This document shows positions 27,250-35,975 of a stretch of 64,000 bases of DNA, one piece after another. Location of the stretch: positions 1,984,001-2,048,000 of the forward strand of contig NZ_CP163520.1 of assembly GCF_041080675.1 (NCBI RefSeq). The letters run 5' to 3'. This stretch comes from Streptomyces sp. cg36 (lineage in GTDB: Bacteria > Actinomycetota > Actinomycetes > Streptomycetales > Streptomycetaceae). Every line of letters starts with the position of its first letter. The first letter of the stretch is position 1. The position numbers and the translations under genes were made by a program. The notes beneath the pieces are model-generated. The model was not told the DNA's origin, searched no databases, and worked only from the letters and a program-made list of their open reading frames with translations.

Positions 27250-27316
27250 CCCCGGCCCGGGGCGTGGCGGGCGCACCCCGGGCGGATCGATCCTGCGAAG
27301 GCTGGGGGCAGGGGTC

Positions 27317-28915
27317 CTAGACCGCGCCCGCCCCGGTCAGGGACCGCACCTCCGTCTCCGCGTGGCGCGCCGCGTCCGGCGGCTCGGGCGAGGTCAGCGT
27401 GCCGAGCCAGCCGGCCAGGAAGCCCAGCGGGATGGAGACCAGGCCCGGGTTCTCCAGCGGGAAGAACTGGAAGTCCACCCCCGGGAACAGCGCGTGCGGA
27501 CCGCCGGAGACCACCGGTGAGAGCACCACGAGGACCAGCGCCGGAACCAGTCCCCCGTACACCGCCCACACCGCGCCCCGGGTGGTGAAGTTCCGCCAGA
27601 ACAGCGAGTACAGGAGCACCGGCAGATTGGCCGAGGCGGCCACCGCGAAGGCCAGGCCGACCAGGAACGCCACGTTCAGGTCCCGGGCGAGCAGCCCCAG
27701 ACCGATCGCCACCGCCCCGACCCCGGCGGCGGCGACCCGGGCCACGGCGACCTCGCTGTGCGCCCTCGCGTGCCGCCGCCGCAGCGACGCGTACAGATCG
27801 TGGGCGACGGCGGCGGAGGAGGCGAGGGTGATCCCGGCGACCACCGCCAGGATGGTGGCGAACGCGACCGCGGCCACGACCGCGAAGAGAACCGTTCCGC
27901 CTGTGGAGCCCGGTCCGCCGCCCAGATTGAGCGCGAGCAGCGGCACCGCCGTGTTGCCCGCAGCGTTCGACGAGCGGACCTCGGCGGAGCCGACCAGGGC
28001 CGCCGCGCCGAAGCCGAGCACGATGGTCATCAGGTAGAAGCCGCCGATGAGCCCGATCGCCCAGACCACCGAGCGGCGGGCGGCCCGTGCCGTCGGCACC
28101 GTGTAGAAGCGCGAGAGGATGTGCGGCAGGCCCGCCGTGCCCAGGACCAGCGCCAGGCCCAGGCTGATGAAGTCCAGCCGCGAGGTCCAGCCGCCCCCGT
28201 ACCTCAGCCCCGGGGAGAGGAACTCCTTTCCGTGGCCGCTCCGTTCGGCCGCGGTGTTGAGCAGCAGATTGACGTTCCCGTGGAAGCGCACCAGCACCAG
28301 CACGGTGAGCGCGATCGCCCCGGCCATCAGCAGGACGGCCTTCACGATCTGGATCCAGGTGGTGGCCCGCATCCCGCCCAGCGACACATAGATCACCATC
28401 AGCGCGCCCACACCGATGACGGTCCACGCCCGGGCGGCGCCGCTGGAGCCGCCGAGCAGCAGCGCCACCAGGCTGCCCGCGCCGACCATCTGCGCCACCA
28501 GATAGAGAACGGACACGGTGACCGAGGAAGTTCCCGCCGCGATCCGCACCGGCCGCTCGCTCATCCGGGCGGCGACCACGTCCGCCAGGGTGAACCGCCC
28601 GCAGTTGCGGACCAGTTCGGCCACCAGGAGCAGCACCACCAGCCACGCGACCAGGAAGCCCACGGAGTAGAGCATCCCGTCGTAGCCGAACAGGGCGATC
28701 AGCCCCGAGATGCCGAGGAAGGAGGCGGCGGACATGTAGTCGCCCGCGATGGCGAAACCGTTCTCCATGGGGGAGAACAACCGCCCGCCCGCATAGAACT
28801 CCTCCGCCGAGCCGTGCCGGTTGCGGCTCACCCAGGTGGTGATCGCCAGTGTCGTCGCGACGAACGCGCTGAACAGGAGCAGCGCCAGCGCCTGATGGTC
28901 TCTGCCGACGCTCAC
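27317..28915 (-). CDS. Sodium:solute symporter, cation/acetate (ActP) type
   Basis: This 532-residue protein has about 13 predicted transmembrane helices and probably takes up acetate or a related monocarboxylate with sodium or protons. The SSS family segments are clear: FYAGGRLFSPMENGFAIAGDYMSAASFLG near the N-terminus, GGMRATTWIQIVKA, and LPHILSRFYTVPTARAARRS. The GTG at 28915 overlaps the DUF485 stop codon as GTGA. The pairing with a DUF485 gene is the usual yjcH-actP arrangement. The nearby CitA/CitB pair might regulate it. Confidence 0.92.
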   Translation of the reverse strand: MSVGRDHQALALLLFSAFVATTLAITTWVSRNRHGSAEEFYAGGRLFSPMENGFAIAGDYMSAASFLGISGLIALFGYDGMLYSVGFLVAWLVVLLLVAELVRNCGRFTLADVVAARMSERPVRIAAGTSSVTVSVLYLVAQMVGAGSLVALLLGGSSGAARAWTVIGVGALMVIYVSLGGMRATTWIQIVKAVLLMAGAIALTVLVLVRFHGNVNLLLNTAAERSGHGKEFLSPGLRYGGGWTSRLDFISLGLALVLGTAGLPHILSRFYTVPTARAARRSVVWAIGLIGGFYLMTIVLGFGAAALVGSAEVRSSNAAGNTAVPLLALNLGGGPGSTGGTVLFAVVAAVAFATILAVVAGITLASSAAVAHDLYASLRRRHARAHSEVAVARVAAAGVGAVAIGLGLLARDLNVAFLVGLAFAVAASANLPVLLYSLFWRNFTTRGAVWAVYGGLVPALVLVVLSPVVSGGPHALFPGVDFQFFPLENPGLVSIPLGFLAGWLGTLTSPEPPDAARHAETEVRSLTGAGAV

Positions 28916-29391
28916 CGGACCGCCCCTCGCGTCATCTCCTGGGTGTCCCACCGCAGTTCGAGCGCCGCCCGGTCCCGGCGCAGCCGTGCGTGGCGGACGT
29001 ACGCCCAGGTGAGCAGGAAGGTGGAGAGGAACTGGCCGAGCCCCGCGACCATGGCGACATTGACCGCGCCGGCCACCGGGCGCGCCATCAGGTCCGGCGC
29101 GGTGGTGGCGGCGACCACATAGGCGACGTACCAGCCGAGGAACGCCAGCGCGGCCGGGACGACGAACCGGCGGTAGCGGGCGCGCACTTCCTGGAACGCC
29201 GCGCTGCGCTGCACCTCCAGATAGATGTCGGCCGCGCTGTGCCCGCCCTCCCGCTCCGCCGTCCGCTCCTGCGGCGGGACGAACGCGGGCGCCGTCGTCC
29301 CGTCCAGCTCGCCCCAGCCGGAGGCGAGCGCGTCGTACCAGGGGTCGTCGATCCGCGCCGGCGCCGGTTCGTGCCCTTCCTGCTTCTCCAC
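28912..29391 (-). CDS. DUF485 membrane protein, partner of the symporter
   Basis: This 159-residue protein has an 80-residue hydrophilic N-terminus and two transmembrane helices (about 80-100 and 108-132). The family motif is FQEVRARYRRFVVPAALAFLGWYVAYV. It is homologous to YjcH, encoded next to acetate permeases. Its function is probably structural or regulatory for the symporter. It is translationally coupled to the downstream symporter gene. Confidence 0.9.
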   Translation of the reverse strand: MEKQEGHEPAPARIDDPWYDALASGWGELDGTTAPAFVPPQERTAEREGGHSAADIYLEVQRSAAFQEVRARYRRFVVPAALAFLGWYVAYVVAATTAPDLMARPVAGAVNVAMVAGLGQFLSTFLLTWAYVRHARLRRDRAALELRWDTQEMTRGAVR

Positions 29392-29489
29392 CGAGCAACA
29401 CTCCTTAGTCCACGGCCCCGTTCGGCCGCGTGCCCAAGGATGGGCAGTGGCGATGCCCCCGCGTTCTTCAACGCCCCCTCTTCACCCCA

Positions 29490-30227
29490 TTAGGTGATGG
29501 CCGAACCCGGTGGCCGCGCGAGGCCGTGCTGGTACGCGTACCGCACGGCCTGGGCGCGGTCCCTCGCTCCCGTCTTCGCGAAGATGTTGTTGATGTGCGT
29601 CTTCACGGTCGCCGTCGAGATGTGCAGCGCACGGGAGATCTCCGGGTTCGACAGTCCCTCCGCGACCAGGCCGAGCACCTCGCCCTCGCGGCCGGTGAGC
29701 CCGTCGGGCAGCACGACCGGAGCCGCCGTCGGCGGAGGCTCCATCACCCGTTCGAGCAGTCGGCGCTGGATCGAGGGCGCCAGCCCGGCCTGGCCCGCCA
29801 GGACGTCCTGTATCGCCCGGAGGATCTCGTCGCCGCCCGCGTCCTTGGTGAGATAGCCGCGCGCCCCGGCCTGGAGCGCGGGGAAGAGCGAGTCGTCGTC
29901 GGCGTACGTCGTCAGGATCACCACCTGCGTGCGCGGATACGCGGCGCGGATGCGGCGGGTCGCCTCGGCGCCGTCGCAGCGCGGCATCCGCAGATCCATC
30001 AGGACCACGTCCGGGGAGACCTCCGCCACCAGGGCGACCGCCTCCTCGCCGTCCCTGGCGGCGCCCACCACCTCCACCCCGGGCAGCAGCCCGAGGAGCA
30101 TCACGATGCCCTCGCGCACCACCGCCTGGTCATCGGCCACGAGCACCCGGATCGCCCCGCCCGCCGCGCCGGTCCCCGCCCCCGCACCGGGACCCGCACC
30201 GGCCCCGCCGGTCCCCTCCCCGGTCAT
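29490..30227 (-). CDS. NarL/LuxR-type response regulator
   Basis: In this 245-residue protein the receiver domain (about 26-142) has its phospho-acceptor Asp in VVLMDLRMPRCDG and the Lys in YLTKDAG. The C-terminal LuxR helix-turn-helix is LTGREGEVLGLVAEGLSNPEISRALHISTATVKTHINNIF. The first 25 residues are a Gly/Ala-rich tail. Its start overlaps the stop codon of the sensor kinase as ATGA. Targets are unknown. Confidence 0.94.
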   Translation of the reverse strand: MTGEGTGGAGAGPGAGAGTGAAGGAIRVLVADDQAVVREGIVMLLGLLPGVEVVGAARDGEEAVALVAEVSPDVVLMDLRMPRCDGAEATRRIRAAYPRTQVVILTTYADDDSLFPALQAGARGYLTKDAGGDEILRAIQDVLAGQAGLAPSIQRRLLERVMEPPPTAAPVVLPDGLTGREGEVLGLVAEGLSNPEISRALHISTATVKTHINNIFAKTGARDRAQAVRYAYQHGLARPPGSAIT

Positions 30228-31399
30228 GCCGGCACCCTGAGCCGCACCACGAAGCCCTCCTCCTCCGGTCCCGCCTCCAGGGATCCGCCGAGCAGCTCGG
30301 CGCGCTCCCTCATGCCCAGCAGACCGTATCCGGAACCGCTGGCCGTGAGTTCCCCCGCGCAGCGCCCGCCGCCCGAGTCCCTCACCTCCAGGGCCACTTC
30401 ACCGGGCAGATACTCCAGCCGCACCGCGACCGCCGCGCCGGGCGCGTGCTTGCGCACGTTCGTCATGGCCTCCTGTGCCACGCGCCGCACCGCCTGGGAC
30501 GCCTCCGCGGTCAGCGCCCGCCGCTCCCCCGTCACTTCGACCCCCGCCACGCCGCCGGGCCCGCCGCCCTCCACGAGGGTGCGCAGGAAGTCCTCGACCG
30601 GGGTCATCTCGCCCCGCAGGGCGGAGAGCGCCTGCCGGGTCTCGGCCAGGCCCTCGCGCGCCATCGACCGGGCGGAGACCACCCGCTCCAGGATCCGGTC
30701 CCGGAAGTCCCCGGCGGGCTCGCGCTCGATCATCAGCCGGGCGGCCTCCAGATGCACCAGCTGGGCGGAGAGGCTGTGGGCCAGCACGTCGTGGATCTCG
30801 CGGGCGATCCTGGCCCGCTCGGCGAGCGCCGCCGACTCCGCCTCGGCGGCCCGCGCCGCCCGCTCCTGGGCGAGCAGCCGCTGGGCGTTGCCCCGCGCCT
30901 CCGCGTCCAGCCGCAGCACGTATCCGGCGAGGCCGAGCCCGACGGTGGTGATCGCGGTGGTCGGCCAGTTGTCGGCGTTCACCACCGCGTACGCCGCCAG
31001 GGCCGCCAGGGTGCAGGGCACCGCCGCGCCCAGCGGAAGCCGCTCCAGGGCGGTGACCGCGCAGCCGCACCAGACGATGACCGCGAAGACCTCCCAGCCC
31101 GACTTCAGCGCCACCAGCGCCGTCGCCATCACCAGGAGCAGTACGGCCAGCGACGGCCACAGCCGGTGCGCGAAGGTCTCCCGGAAGAAGGCCCGGGCCA
31201 GCACCACCACGGCGGCCACGATGGCGACGCCGACCACCCAGGACCAGCCGTGCGGCCCCTTGTCGCTGATCGCGCTCCAGAGCATGCCGCCGAGCACCAC
31301 CGAGCGCACCGCCCAGGCGATGCCGAGGCGCGCACGGCTCTGCCCCTCGAAGGAGAGCGCCTCCCGCGAGGGCCAGGCGAACCAGATGTCCGGGGTCAC
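30224..31399 (-). CDS. Sensor histidine kinase, DesK/HisKA_3 type
   Basis: This 391-residue membrane kinase has about five transmembrane helices in residues 25-165 and no large extracellular domain. The dimerisation domain has the phospho-acceptor motif REIHDVLAHSLSAQLVHLEAAR. The ATPase domain has a QAVRRVAQEAMTNVRKHA N box and GSGYGLLGMRERAELLGG. I start it at the GTG at 31399, which overlaps the upstream stop codon as GTGA. It pairs with the NarL-type regulator. The membrane-embedded sensor region suggests detection of an envelope or membrane signal. Confidence 0.92.
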   Translation of the reverse strand: MTPDIWFAWPSREALSFEGQSRARLGIAWAVRSVVLGGMLWSAISDKGPHGWSWVVGVAIVAAVVVLARAFFRETFAHRLWPSLAVLLLVMATALVALKSGWEVFAVIVWCGCAVTALERLPLGAAVPCTLAALAAYAVVNADNWPTTAITTVGLGLAGYVLRLDAEARGNAQRLLAQERAARAAEAESAALAERARIAREIHDVLAHSLSAQLVHLEAARLMIEREPAGDFRDRILERVVSARSMAREGLAETRQALSALRGEMTPVEDFLRTLVEGGGPGGVAGVEVTGERRALTAEASQAVRRVAQEAMTNVRKHAPGAAVAVRLEYLPGEVALEVRDSGGGRCAGELTASGSGYGLLGMRERAELLGGSLEAGPEEEGFVVRLRVPA

Positions 31400-31911
31400 A
31401 CACGGTCCTTCCACAGCGGGCGGGCCGTGGTGCCGCCGGTGGCACCGTACGACGCGCGGACGGACTGGGCCTTCCACACCAGGATGCCGCTGCGCACCAG
31501 GAGCGAGGCGGCGAGGCCGAGCAGCAGCGCTCCGGTGCCCAGGTGGATCCCGGCCAGCGCGCCCAGCCCGACGAGCCCGAGCCGCACCGCTATGCCCACG
31601 CCCCAGACGGCCGCGGTGGCCCTGGTGCCCTTCGTCCACACCGAGCCGTCGGGCTCGGCCCACACCTTGGTGGTCCAGGCCCAGGCGGCGCCCATGAGGA
31701 GCCCGGTCACCAGCTCGGCGCCGAGGAGCAGCACCGACACCACGTGGTGGTCGGGGTCGACCAGGCCCTGCTGCCGGACCGAGAGGTAGACCAGGACGGC
31801 CGGGACGATCCACCAGCGCTTGGCATCGGTCAGCTGCTGGGCCCGGACCTGGCGCGAGACGATCAGCGCGACGACGGCCACCGCCACCAGCACATTGACG
31901 AGCGCGGACAT
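31396..31911 (-). CDS. Small integral membrane protein (DUF1453/CcdC-like) upstream of a two-component system
   Basis: This 171-residue protein has about four transmembrane helices (residues 3-20, 33-50, 58-78 and 100-140). The tail ends in GGTTARPLWKDRV. The family assignment to DUF1453 rests on the overall hydropathy and context and is moderate. It is the first gene of a three-gene coupled operon with a DesK-type kinase and a NarL-type regulator, so it may be an accessory sensor. Confidence 0.75.
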   Translation of the reverse strand: MSALVNVLVAVAVVALIVSRQVRAQQLTDAKRWWIVPAVLVYLSVRQQGLVDPDHHVVSVLLLGAELVTGLLMGAAWAWTTKVWAEPDGSVWTKGTRATAAVWGVGIAVRLGLVGLGALAGIHLGTGALLLGLAASLLVRSGILVWKAQSVRASYGATGGTTARPLWKDRV

Positions 31912-32049
31912 GCGATCCTCCGGAACTACGACGGCGGGTTTCCCCTACGCCATCGAAGTTACGGAAACGGGCTGGTCAGACACATCGGAGCAGGGGTGGA
32001 ACCCGGGTGGAGCCGCCGGCTCCACCCACGGGTGGACGACCCGTGCAGC

Positions 32050-32081
32050 GGCGGGGCCCGGGGACGTCCCCGGGCCCCGCC
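32050..32081 (-). terminator. Perfect 32-base palindrome, terminator after parE
   Basis: GGCGGGGCCCGGGGAC (32050-32065) is followed directly by its exact reverse complement (32066-32081). It lies 22 bp past the parE stop codon. Confidence 0.75.
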
Positions 32082-32103
32082 GATACGGTCAGGCTCTGTG
32101 CGG

Positions 32104-34224
32104 TCAGGCGTCGATGCGCGAGCGGTCCAGCGTCGCCGCCGAGCTGGTGATGAACTCCTTGCGCGGCGCCACCTCGTTGCCCATGAGCAGGTCGAAGACC
32201 TGCTCGGACGCCTCCAGGTCGCCGATGTTGATCCGGCGCAGGGTGCGGAAGCGCGGGTCCATCGTGGTCTCCGCCAGCTGGTCGGCGTCCATCTCGCCGA
32301 GGCCCTTGTAGCGCTGGATGGAGTCCTTGTACCGGACGCCCTTGCGCTGGAACTCCAGGAGCGTCTGGCGCAGCTCGTTGTCCGAGTACGTGTACACGTA
32401 CTTGTCCTGGCCCTTCTTGGGCTGGACGAGCTCGATGCGGTGCAGCGGCGGCACGGCGGCGAAGACCCGGCCCGCCTCGACCATCGGACGCATGTAGCGC
32501 TGGAAGAGGGTCAGCAGCAGGATCCGGATGTGGGCGCCGTCGACGTCGGCGTCCACGAGCAGCACGATCTTGCCGTACCGCGCGGCGTCGATGTCGAAGG
32601 TGCGGCCCGAGCCCGCTCCTATGACCTGGATGATCGCGCCGCACTCGGCGTTCTTCAGCATGTCCGAGACGGACGCCTTCTGAACGTTGAGGATCTTGCC
32701 GCGGATCGGCAGCAGCGCCTGGAACTCCGAGTTCCGGGCGAGCTTGGCGGTGCCGAGCGCGGAGTCGCCCTCGACGATGAAGAGCTCGCTGCGCTCCACG
32801 TCGTCGCTGCGGCAGTCGGCGAGCTTGGCGGGCAGCGAGGAGGACTCCAGCGCGGTCTTGCGGCGCTGGGCCTCCTTGTGCTGGCGGGCGGCGATCCGGG
32901 TCCGGGCCGCGGCCACGATCTTGTCGAGCACCGCGCGCGCCTGCGCCTTGGCGTCGCGCTTGGTGGAGGTCAGGAACGCCTTCAGCTCCTTGGCGACCAC
33001 GTTGGCGACGATCCGGTTGGCCGCCGAGGTGCCGAGGACCTCCTTGGTCTGGCCCTCGAACTGCGGCTCGGCGAGCCGGACGGTCACCACCGCCGTCAGG
33101 CCCTCCATGGCGTCGTCCTTGACGACGTCGTCCTCGGCGACGCGCAGCAGCTTGGCGGAGCGCAGCACCTCGTTGACGGTCTTGGTCACGGAGCGCTCGA
33201 AGCCGGTGACGTGGGTGCCGCCCTTGGGGGTGGCGATGATGTTCACGAACGACTTCAGGTTGGTGTCGTACCCGGTGCCCCAGCGCAGCGCGATGTCCAC
33301 CGCCAGCTCGCGGGTGACCTCGGTGGGCGTCATGTGGCCGCGCTCGTCGAGGACCGGGACGGTCTCCTTGAAGGTGCCCTGGCCGGTCAGCCGCAGGACG
33401 TCGCAGACGCCCTTGTCCTGCGCCAGGTAGTCGCAGAACTCGCTGATCCCGCCGTCGAAGCGGAACGTCTCCTCGGTCTTGCCCTCGCCGTCCAGGCCGC
33501 GCTCGTCGCGGACGACGATGGTCAGGCCGGGCACCAGGAAGGCGGTCTGGCGGGCGCGCTGGTGCAGCGTCTCCAGGGAGAGCTTGGCGTCCTTGAGGAA
33601 GATCTGGCGGTCCGCCCAGTAGCGGATGCGCGTGCCGGTGCGGGTCTTCGGCACCCGCTTGCCCTTGAGCAGCCCGCTGGAGGGGTCGAACGGCGCCTCG
33701 GGGCCCTGCTCGGTGAACATGCCGGGCGTGCCGCGGCGGAAGCTGATCGAGTGCGTCGCGCTGTTGCGGTCGACCTCGACGTCGAGGCGGGCCGAGAGCG
33801 CGTTCACCACGGAGGCGCCCACGCCGTGCAGACCGCCGGAGGCGGCGTAGGAGCCGCCGCCGAACTTGCCGCCGGCGTGCAGCTTGGTCATGACGACCTC
33901 GACGCCGGACAGCCCCGTCTTGGGCTCGACGTCGACCGGGATGCCCCGGCCGTTGTCCCGCACCTCGACCGAGCCGTCGTCGTGCAGGATCACCTCGATG
34001 AAGTCGCAGTACCCGCCCAGGGCCTCGTCGACGGAGTTGTCGATGATCTCCCACAGGCAGTGCATCAGGCCACGGCTGTCGGTGGAGCCGATGTACATGC
34101 CGGGGCGCTTGCGGACCGCTTCGAGACCTTCAAGGACGAGCAGGTGCCGCGCGGTGTAGTTGGAGCCGTCCCGGTCGGCGCCGGACAGCAGCGCAGTGGA
34201 CGGAACGGACGTCTCGGCGGTCAC
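32104..34224 (-). CDS. parE: DNA topoisomerase IV subunit B (ParE)
   Basis: This 706-residue ATPase subunit of topoisomerase IV has a GHKL ATP-binding domain with EIIDNSVDEALGG, EVRDNGRGIPVD and GLHGVGASVVNALS. A transducer domain follows, then the TOPRIM domain with FIVEGDSALGTAKLARN and the metal site DADVDGAHIRILLLTLF. The GTG at 34224 is preferred, with GAGGAGC upstream; the longer ORF adds a non-homologous leader. The partner is ParC at 8414-10867, about 21 kb away and on the opposite strand. Together they decatenate chromosomes, important at sporulation septation. A GyrB paralogue is normally encoded near oriC, so ParE is preferred. Confidence 0.93.
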   Translation of the reverse strand: MTAETSVPSTALLSGADRDGSNYTARHLLVLEGLEAVRKRPGMYIGSTDSRGLMHCLWEIIDNSVDEALGGYCDFIEVILHDDGSVEVRDNGRGIPVDVEPKTGLSGVEVVMTKLHAGGKFGGGSYAASGGLHGVGASVVNALSARLDVEVDRNSATHSISFRRGTPGMFTEQGPEAPFDPSSGLLKGKRVPKTRTGTRIRYWADRQIFLKDAKLSLETLHQRARQTAFLVPGLTIVVRDERGLDGEGKTEETFRFDGGISEFCDYLAQDKGVCDVLRLTGQGTFKETVPVLDERGHMTPTEVTRELAVDIALRWGTGYDTNLKSFVNIIATPKGGTHVTGFERSVTKTVNEVLRSAKLLRVAEDDVVKDDAMEGLTAVVTVRLAEPQFEGQTKEVLGTSAANRIVANVVAKELKAFLTSTKRDAKAQARAVLDKIVAAARTRIAARQHKEAQRRKTALESSSLPAKLADCRSDDVERSELFIVEGDSALGTAKLARNSEFQALLPIRGKILNVQKASVSDMLKNAECGAIIQVIGAGSGRTFDIDAARYGKIVLLVDADVDGAHIRILLLTLFQRYMRPMVEAGRVFAAVPPLHRIELVQPKKGQDKYVYTYSDNELRQTLLEFQRKGVRYKDSIQRYKGLGEMDADQLAETTMDPRFRTLRRINIGDLEASEQVFDLLMGNEVAPRKEFITSSAATLDRSRIDA

Positions 34225-34657
34225 GCAGTTCGCTCCTCGCTGAATTTCAATTCGCCCCGGATGGGTAGGGCGTCGGCGTCGGTCGCCGGTCAGAGGGTAC
34301 CGATGCCTGGTAGGGCCTTTGTCACGCCACCCTCGGCCGTACTCAATGCTAGTCCAGCCTCGCATGGGTGTTCGATCCCTCGTTGGAGTGATGCGGATAT
34401 CACGTTCCCATCCAGGCATGAACCATTTAGGCTCCGGGCACGTCCTCATGAACAACCGGCAACCCCGCCGGGAGGGCCAAACGAGACAAGCAACGCGAAA
34501 CCGTAAAGCAACGCAATACGGCTCATTCGCCGCCAACCGGCAGCAGACAGCCACCTTGACCAAGAAGTTTCGAGGAAAAGGCACGAGCGGGAACGTTTTC
34601 GGCCTGGTTGGATGTTGACCCTGGTACGACAGCTCGTCGAGCTAGAGAAGAGGCGAC
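34225..34657. other. 433-bp divergent intergenic region between parE and the DUF7455 gene
   Basis: No gene is visible. The central part (about 34400-34600) is less G+C-rich than its surroundings and should hold both divergent promoters. A TTGACC hexamer at 34615-34620 is a possible -35 element for the DUF7455 gene, but no matching -10 box stands out. Confidence 0.6.
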
Positions 34658-34888
34658 GTGACTACTGTTCTGACCCCCGCGAGCCCCCTGACGGCCGCTG
34701 ACCGTTGCGACCGCTGCGGCGCACAGGCTTACCTGCGTGTCCTTCTGACCAGCGGTGGCGAACTGCTCTTCTGTGCTCACCACGGACGCAAGTTCGAGCC
34801 GGAACTGAAGAAGATCGCCGCTGAGATACAGGACGAGACGGACCGCCTCACGGCGGTGCCCGACACCGCAGGTGATGAGGATCGCTGA
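34658..34888 (+). CDS. Small DUF7455 protein with a zinc-ribbon-like Cys/His set
   Basis: This 76-residue cytoplasmic protein contains RCDRCGAQAYLRVLL and LLFCAHHGRKFEPEL. The CxxC plus CxHH arrangement could bind one zinc ion. Proteins of this type are encoded next to parE/hrdB in streptomycetes, but the function is unknown. The GTG at 34658 has GAAGAGG upstream. A strong hairpin follows. Confidence 0.88.
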   Translation: MTTVLTPASPLTAADRCDRCGAQAYLRVLLTSGGELLFCAHHGRKFEPELKKIAAEIQDETDRLTAVPDTAGDEDR

Positions 34889-34934
34889 CACCTCGCACTG
34901 ACGACGAGCCAGTACCGGTCCAGGACCGGTGACG

Positions 34935-34966
34935 GGCGGCCACCCCCGCGTGCGGGGGTGGCCGCC
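34935..34966 (+). terminator. Strong hairpin terminator after the DUF7455 gene
   Basis: A perfect 15-bp stem (GGCGGCCACCCCCGC at 34935-34949, complement at 34952-34966) with a 2-base gap, then GTTCT. It may also serve the convergent protease gene. Confidence 0.75.
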
Positions 34967-34985
34967 GTTCTGGTGCCCGCCTCCG

Positions 34986-35822
34986 CTACCGGGAGCCCGT
35001 GCCGCGACCCGGGTCCGTGAACGCCGACATACGGGTGTACACGCCCGGCCGGTCGGCGAGCCCGCAGCCGCTCCCCCAGGACACCAGGCCGATCAGCAGC
35101 CCCCGCGCCACCAGCGGCCCGCCGCTGTCGCCCTGGCAGGCGTCGTGGCCGCCCCCGGAATCGCCCGCGCAGAGCATGGTGGCGCCCTCGTACCTGCCCT
35201 CCGAGTTCCCCGGGTAGGCGCGCTCACAGACGTTCTCCGGGAACACCTGGACCCGCGTGGAGCGCAGCTCCGAGGAGTAGGCGCCCTCGCCCGAAGTGTC
35301 CCCCCAGCCGTACACGGTCGCCGCGGTGCCCGCCGCGTACGCGGCGTTCCCCGGCCCGGCCACCCCGATCACGGAGGAGTCCGGCAATGCCTCCGCCAGG
35401 GTGAGGACCGCCAGGTCACCCGCGTTGTCGCCGGGGTCGTACGCCGGATTGACCCAGGTGTCGCGCACCGCGATCTCCCGTCCGTGCCCGGTGTCCCGCA
35501 GCTTGTCGCGCCCCGCGATCACCTTGAGGTCCGTCACGCCGTTGGCGCCGAGCACCTCCTTGCTGAGGCAGTGCGCGGCCGTGACGACCTTGGTGGGCGC
35601 CACCACCGCTCCCCCGCAGAACTGGCCCGCCCGGCCGGAGCCGAACCGCTGCCGGCTGGAGAGCGCCACGGCGTACGGGCTCTTCTCGACGGCGGCGGGA
35701 GTGCCCCCGATCACCACGCTGTCGGCCGAGGCCGGCAGGGCGGGGGCGGCGAGCGGTACTGCGGTGGCGGCGGCCGTGAGGGCCAGCGCCCCGCGCAGCG
35801 CTCGGACGGTGGGACGTCGCAT
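34986..35822 (-). CDS. Secreted trypsin-like serine protease (S1)
   Basis: This 278-residue protein has a signal peptide of about 33 residues ending near PASADS. The mature enzyme begins VVIGGTPA, like an activated trypsin. The catalytic triad is visible: His in VVTAAHC, Asp in NAGDLAVLTL, and Ser in CQGDSGGPL. The substrate-pocket Asp lies in GGGHDACQGDSGG, so cleavage after Lys/Arg is expected. The ATG at 35822 has AGGAGA upstream. Extracellular trypsins in Streptomyces are often expressed during differentiation. It is a stand-alone gene between hrdB and the DUF7455 gene. Confidence 0.95.
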   Translation of the reverse strand: MRRPTVRALRGALALTAAATAVPLAAPALPASADSVVIGGTPAAVEKSPYAVALSSRQRFGSGRAGQFCGGAVVAPTKVVTAAHCLSKEVLGANGVTDLKVIAGRDKLRDTGHGREIAVRDTWVNPAYDPGDNAGDLAVLTLAEALPDSSVIGVAGPGNAAYAAGTAATVYGWGDTSGEGAYSSELRSTRVQVFPENVCERAYPGNSEGRYEGATMLCAGDSGGGHDACQGDSGGPLVARGLLIGLVSWGSGCGLADRPGVYTRMSAFTDPGRGTGSR

Positions 35823-35905
35823 ACGGTCTCCTGACTCCGGGTGACACAAGCACACTCAGAGTCAACGAGCTGATGACGTCCCGCACCCGCTCGGACACGC
35901 GCGAA

Positions 35906-35935
35906 GGGCCCGGCTTCCTGACGGAAACCGGGCCC
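35906..35935 (-). terminator. Hairpin terminator after hrdB
   Basis: The arms GGGCCCGGCTTCC (35906-35918) and GGAAACCGGGCCC (35923-35935) pair with one mismatch around a 4-base loop. It lies 41 bp past the hrdB stop codon. Confidence 0.7.
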
Positions 35936-35975
35936 CGGCCGCACAGCGCTCGTACGACGAACGGACTAATACGAC

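Noticed and set aside
34345..34385. tRNA-like GTTCGATCCC segment upstream of parE
   Set aside because: The T-loop resemblance is isolated; no acceptor stem, anticodon arm or cloverleaf can be formed around it.
31543..34506. Plus-strand frame of 987 codons opposite parE
   Set aside because: Shadow of the parE and membrane-protein genes; parE on the other strand has all family motifs.
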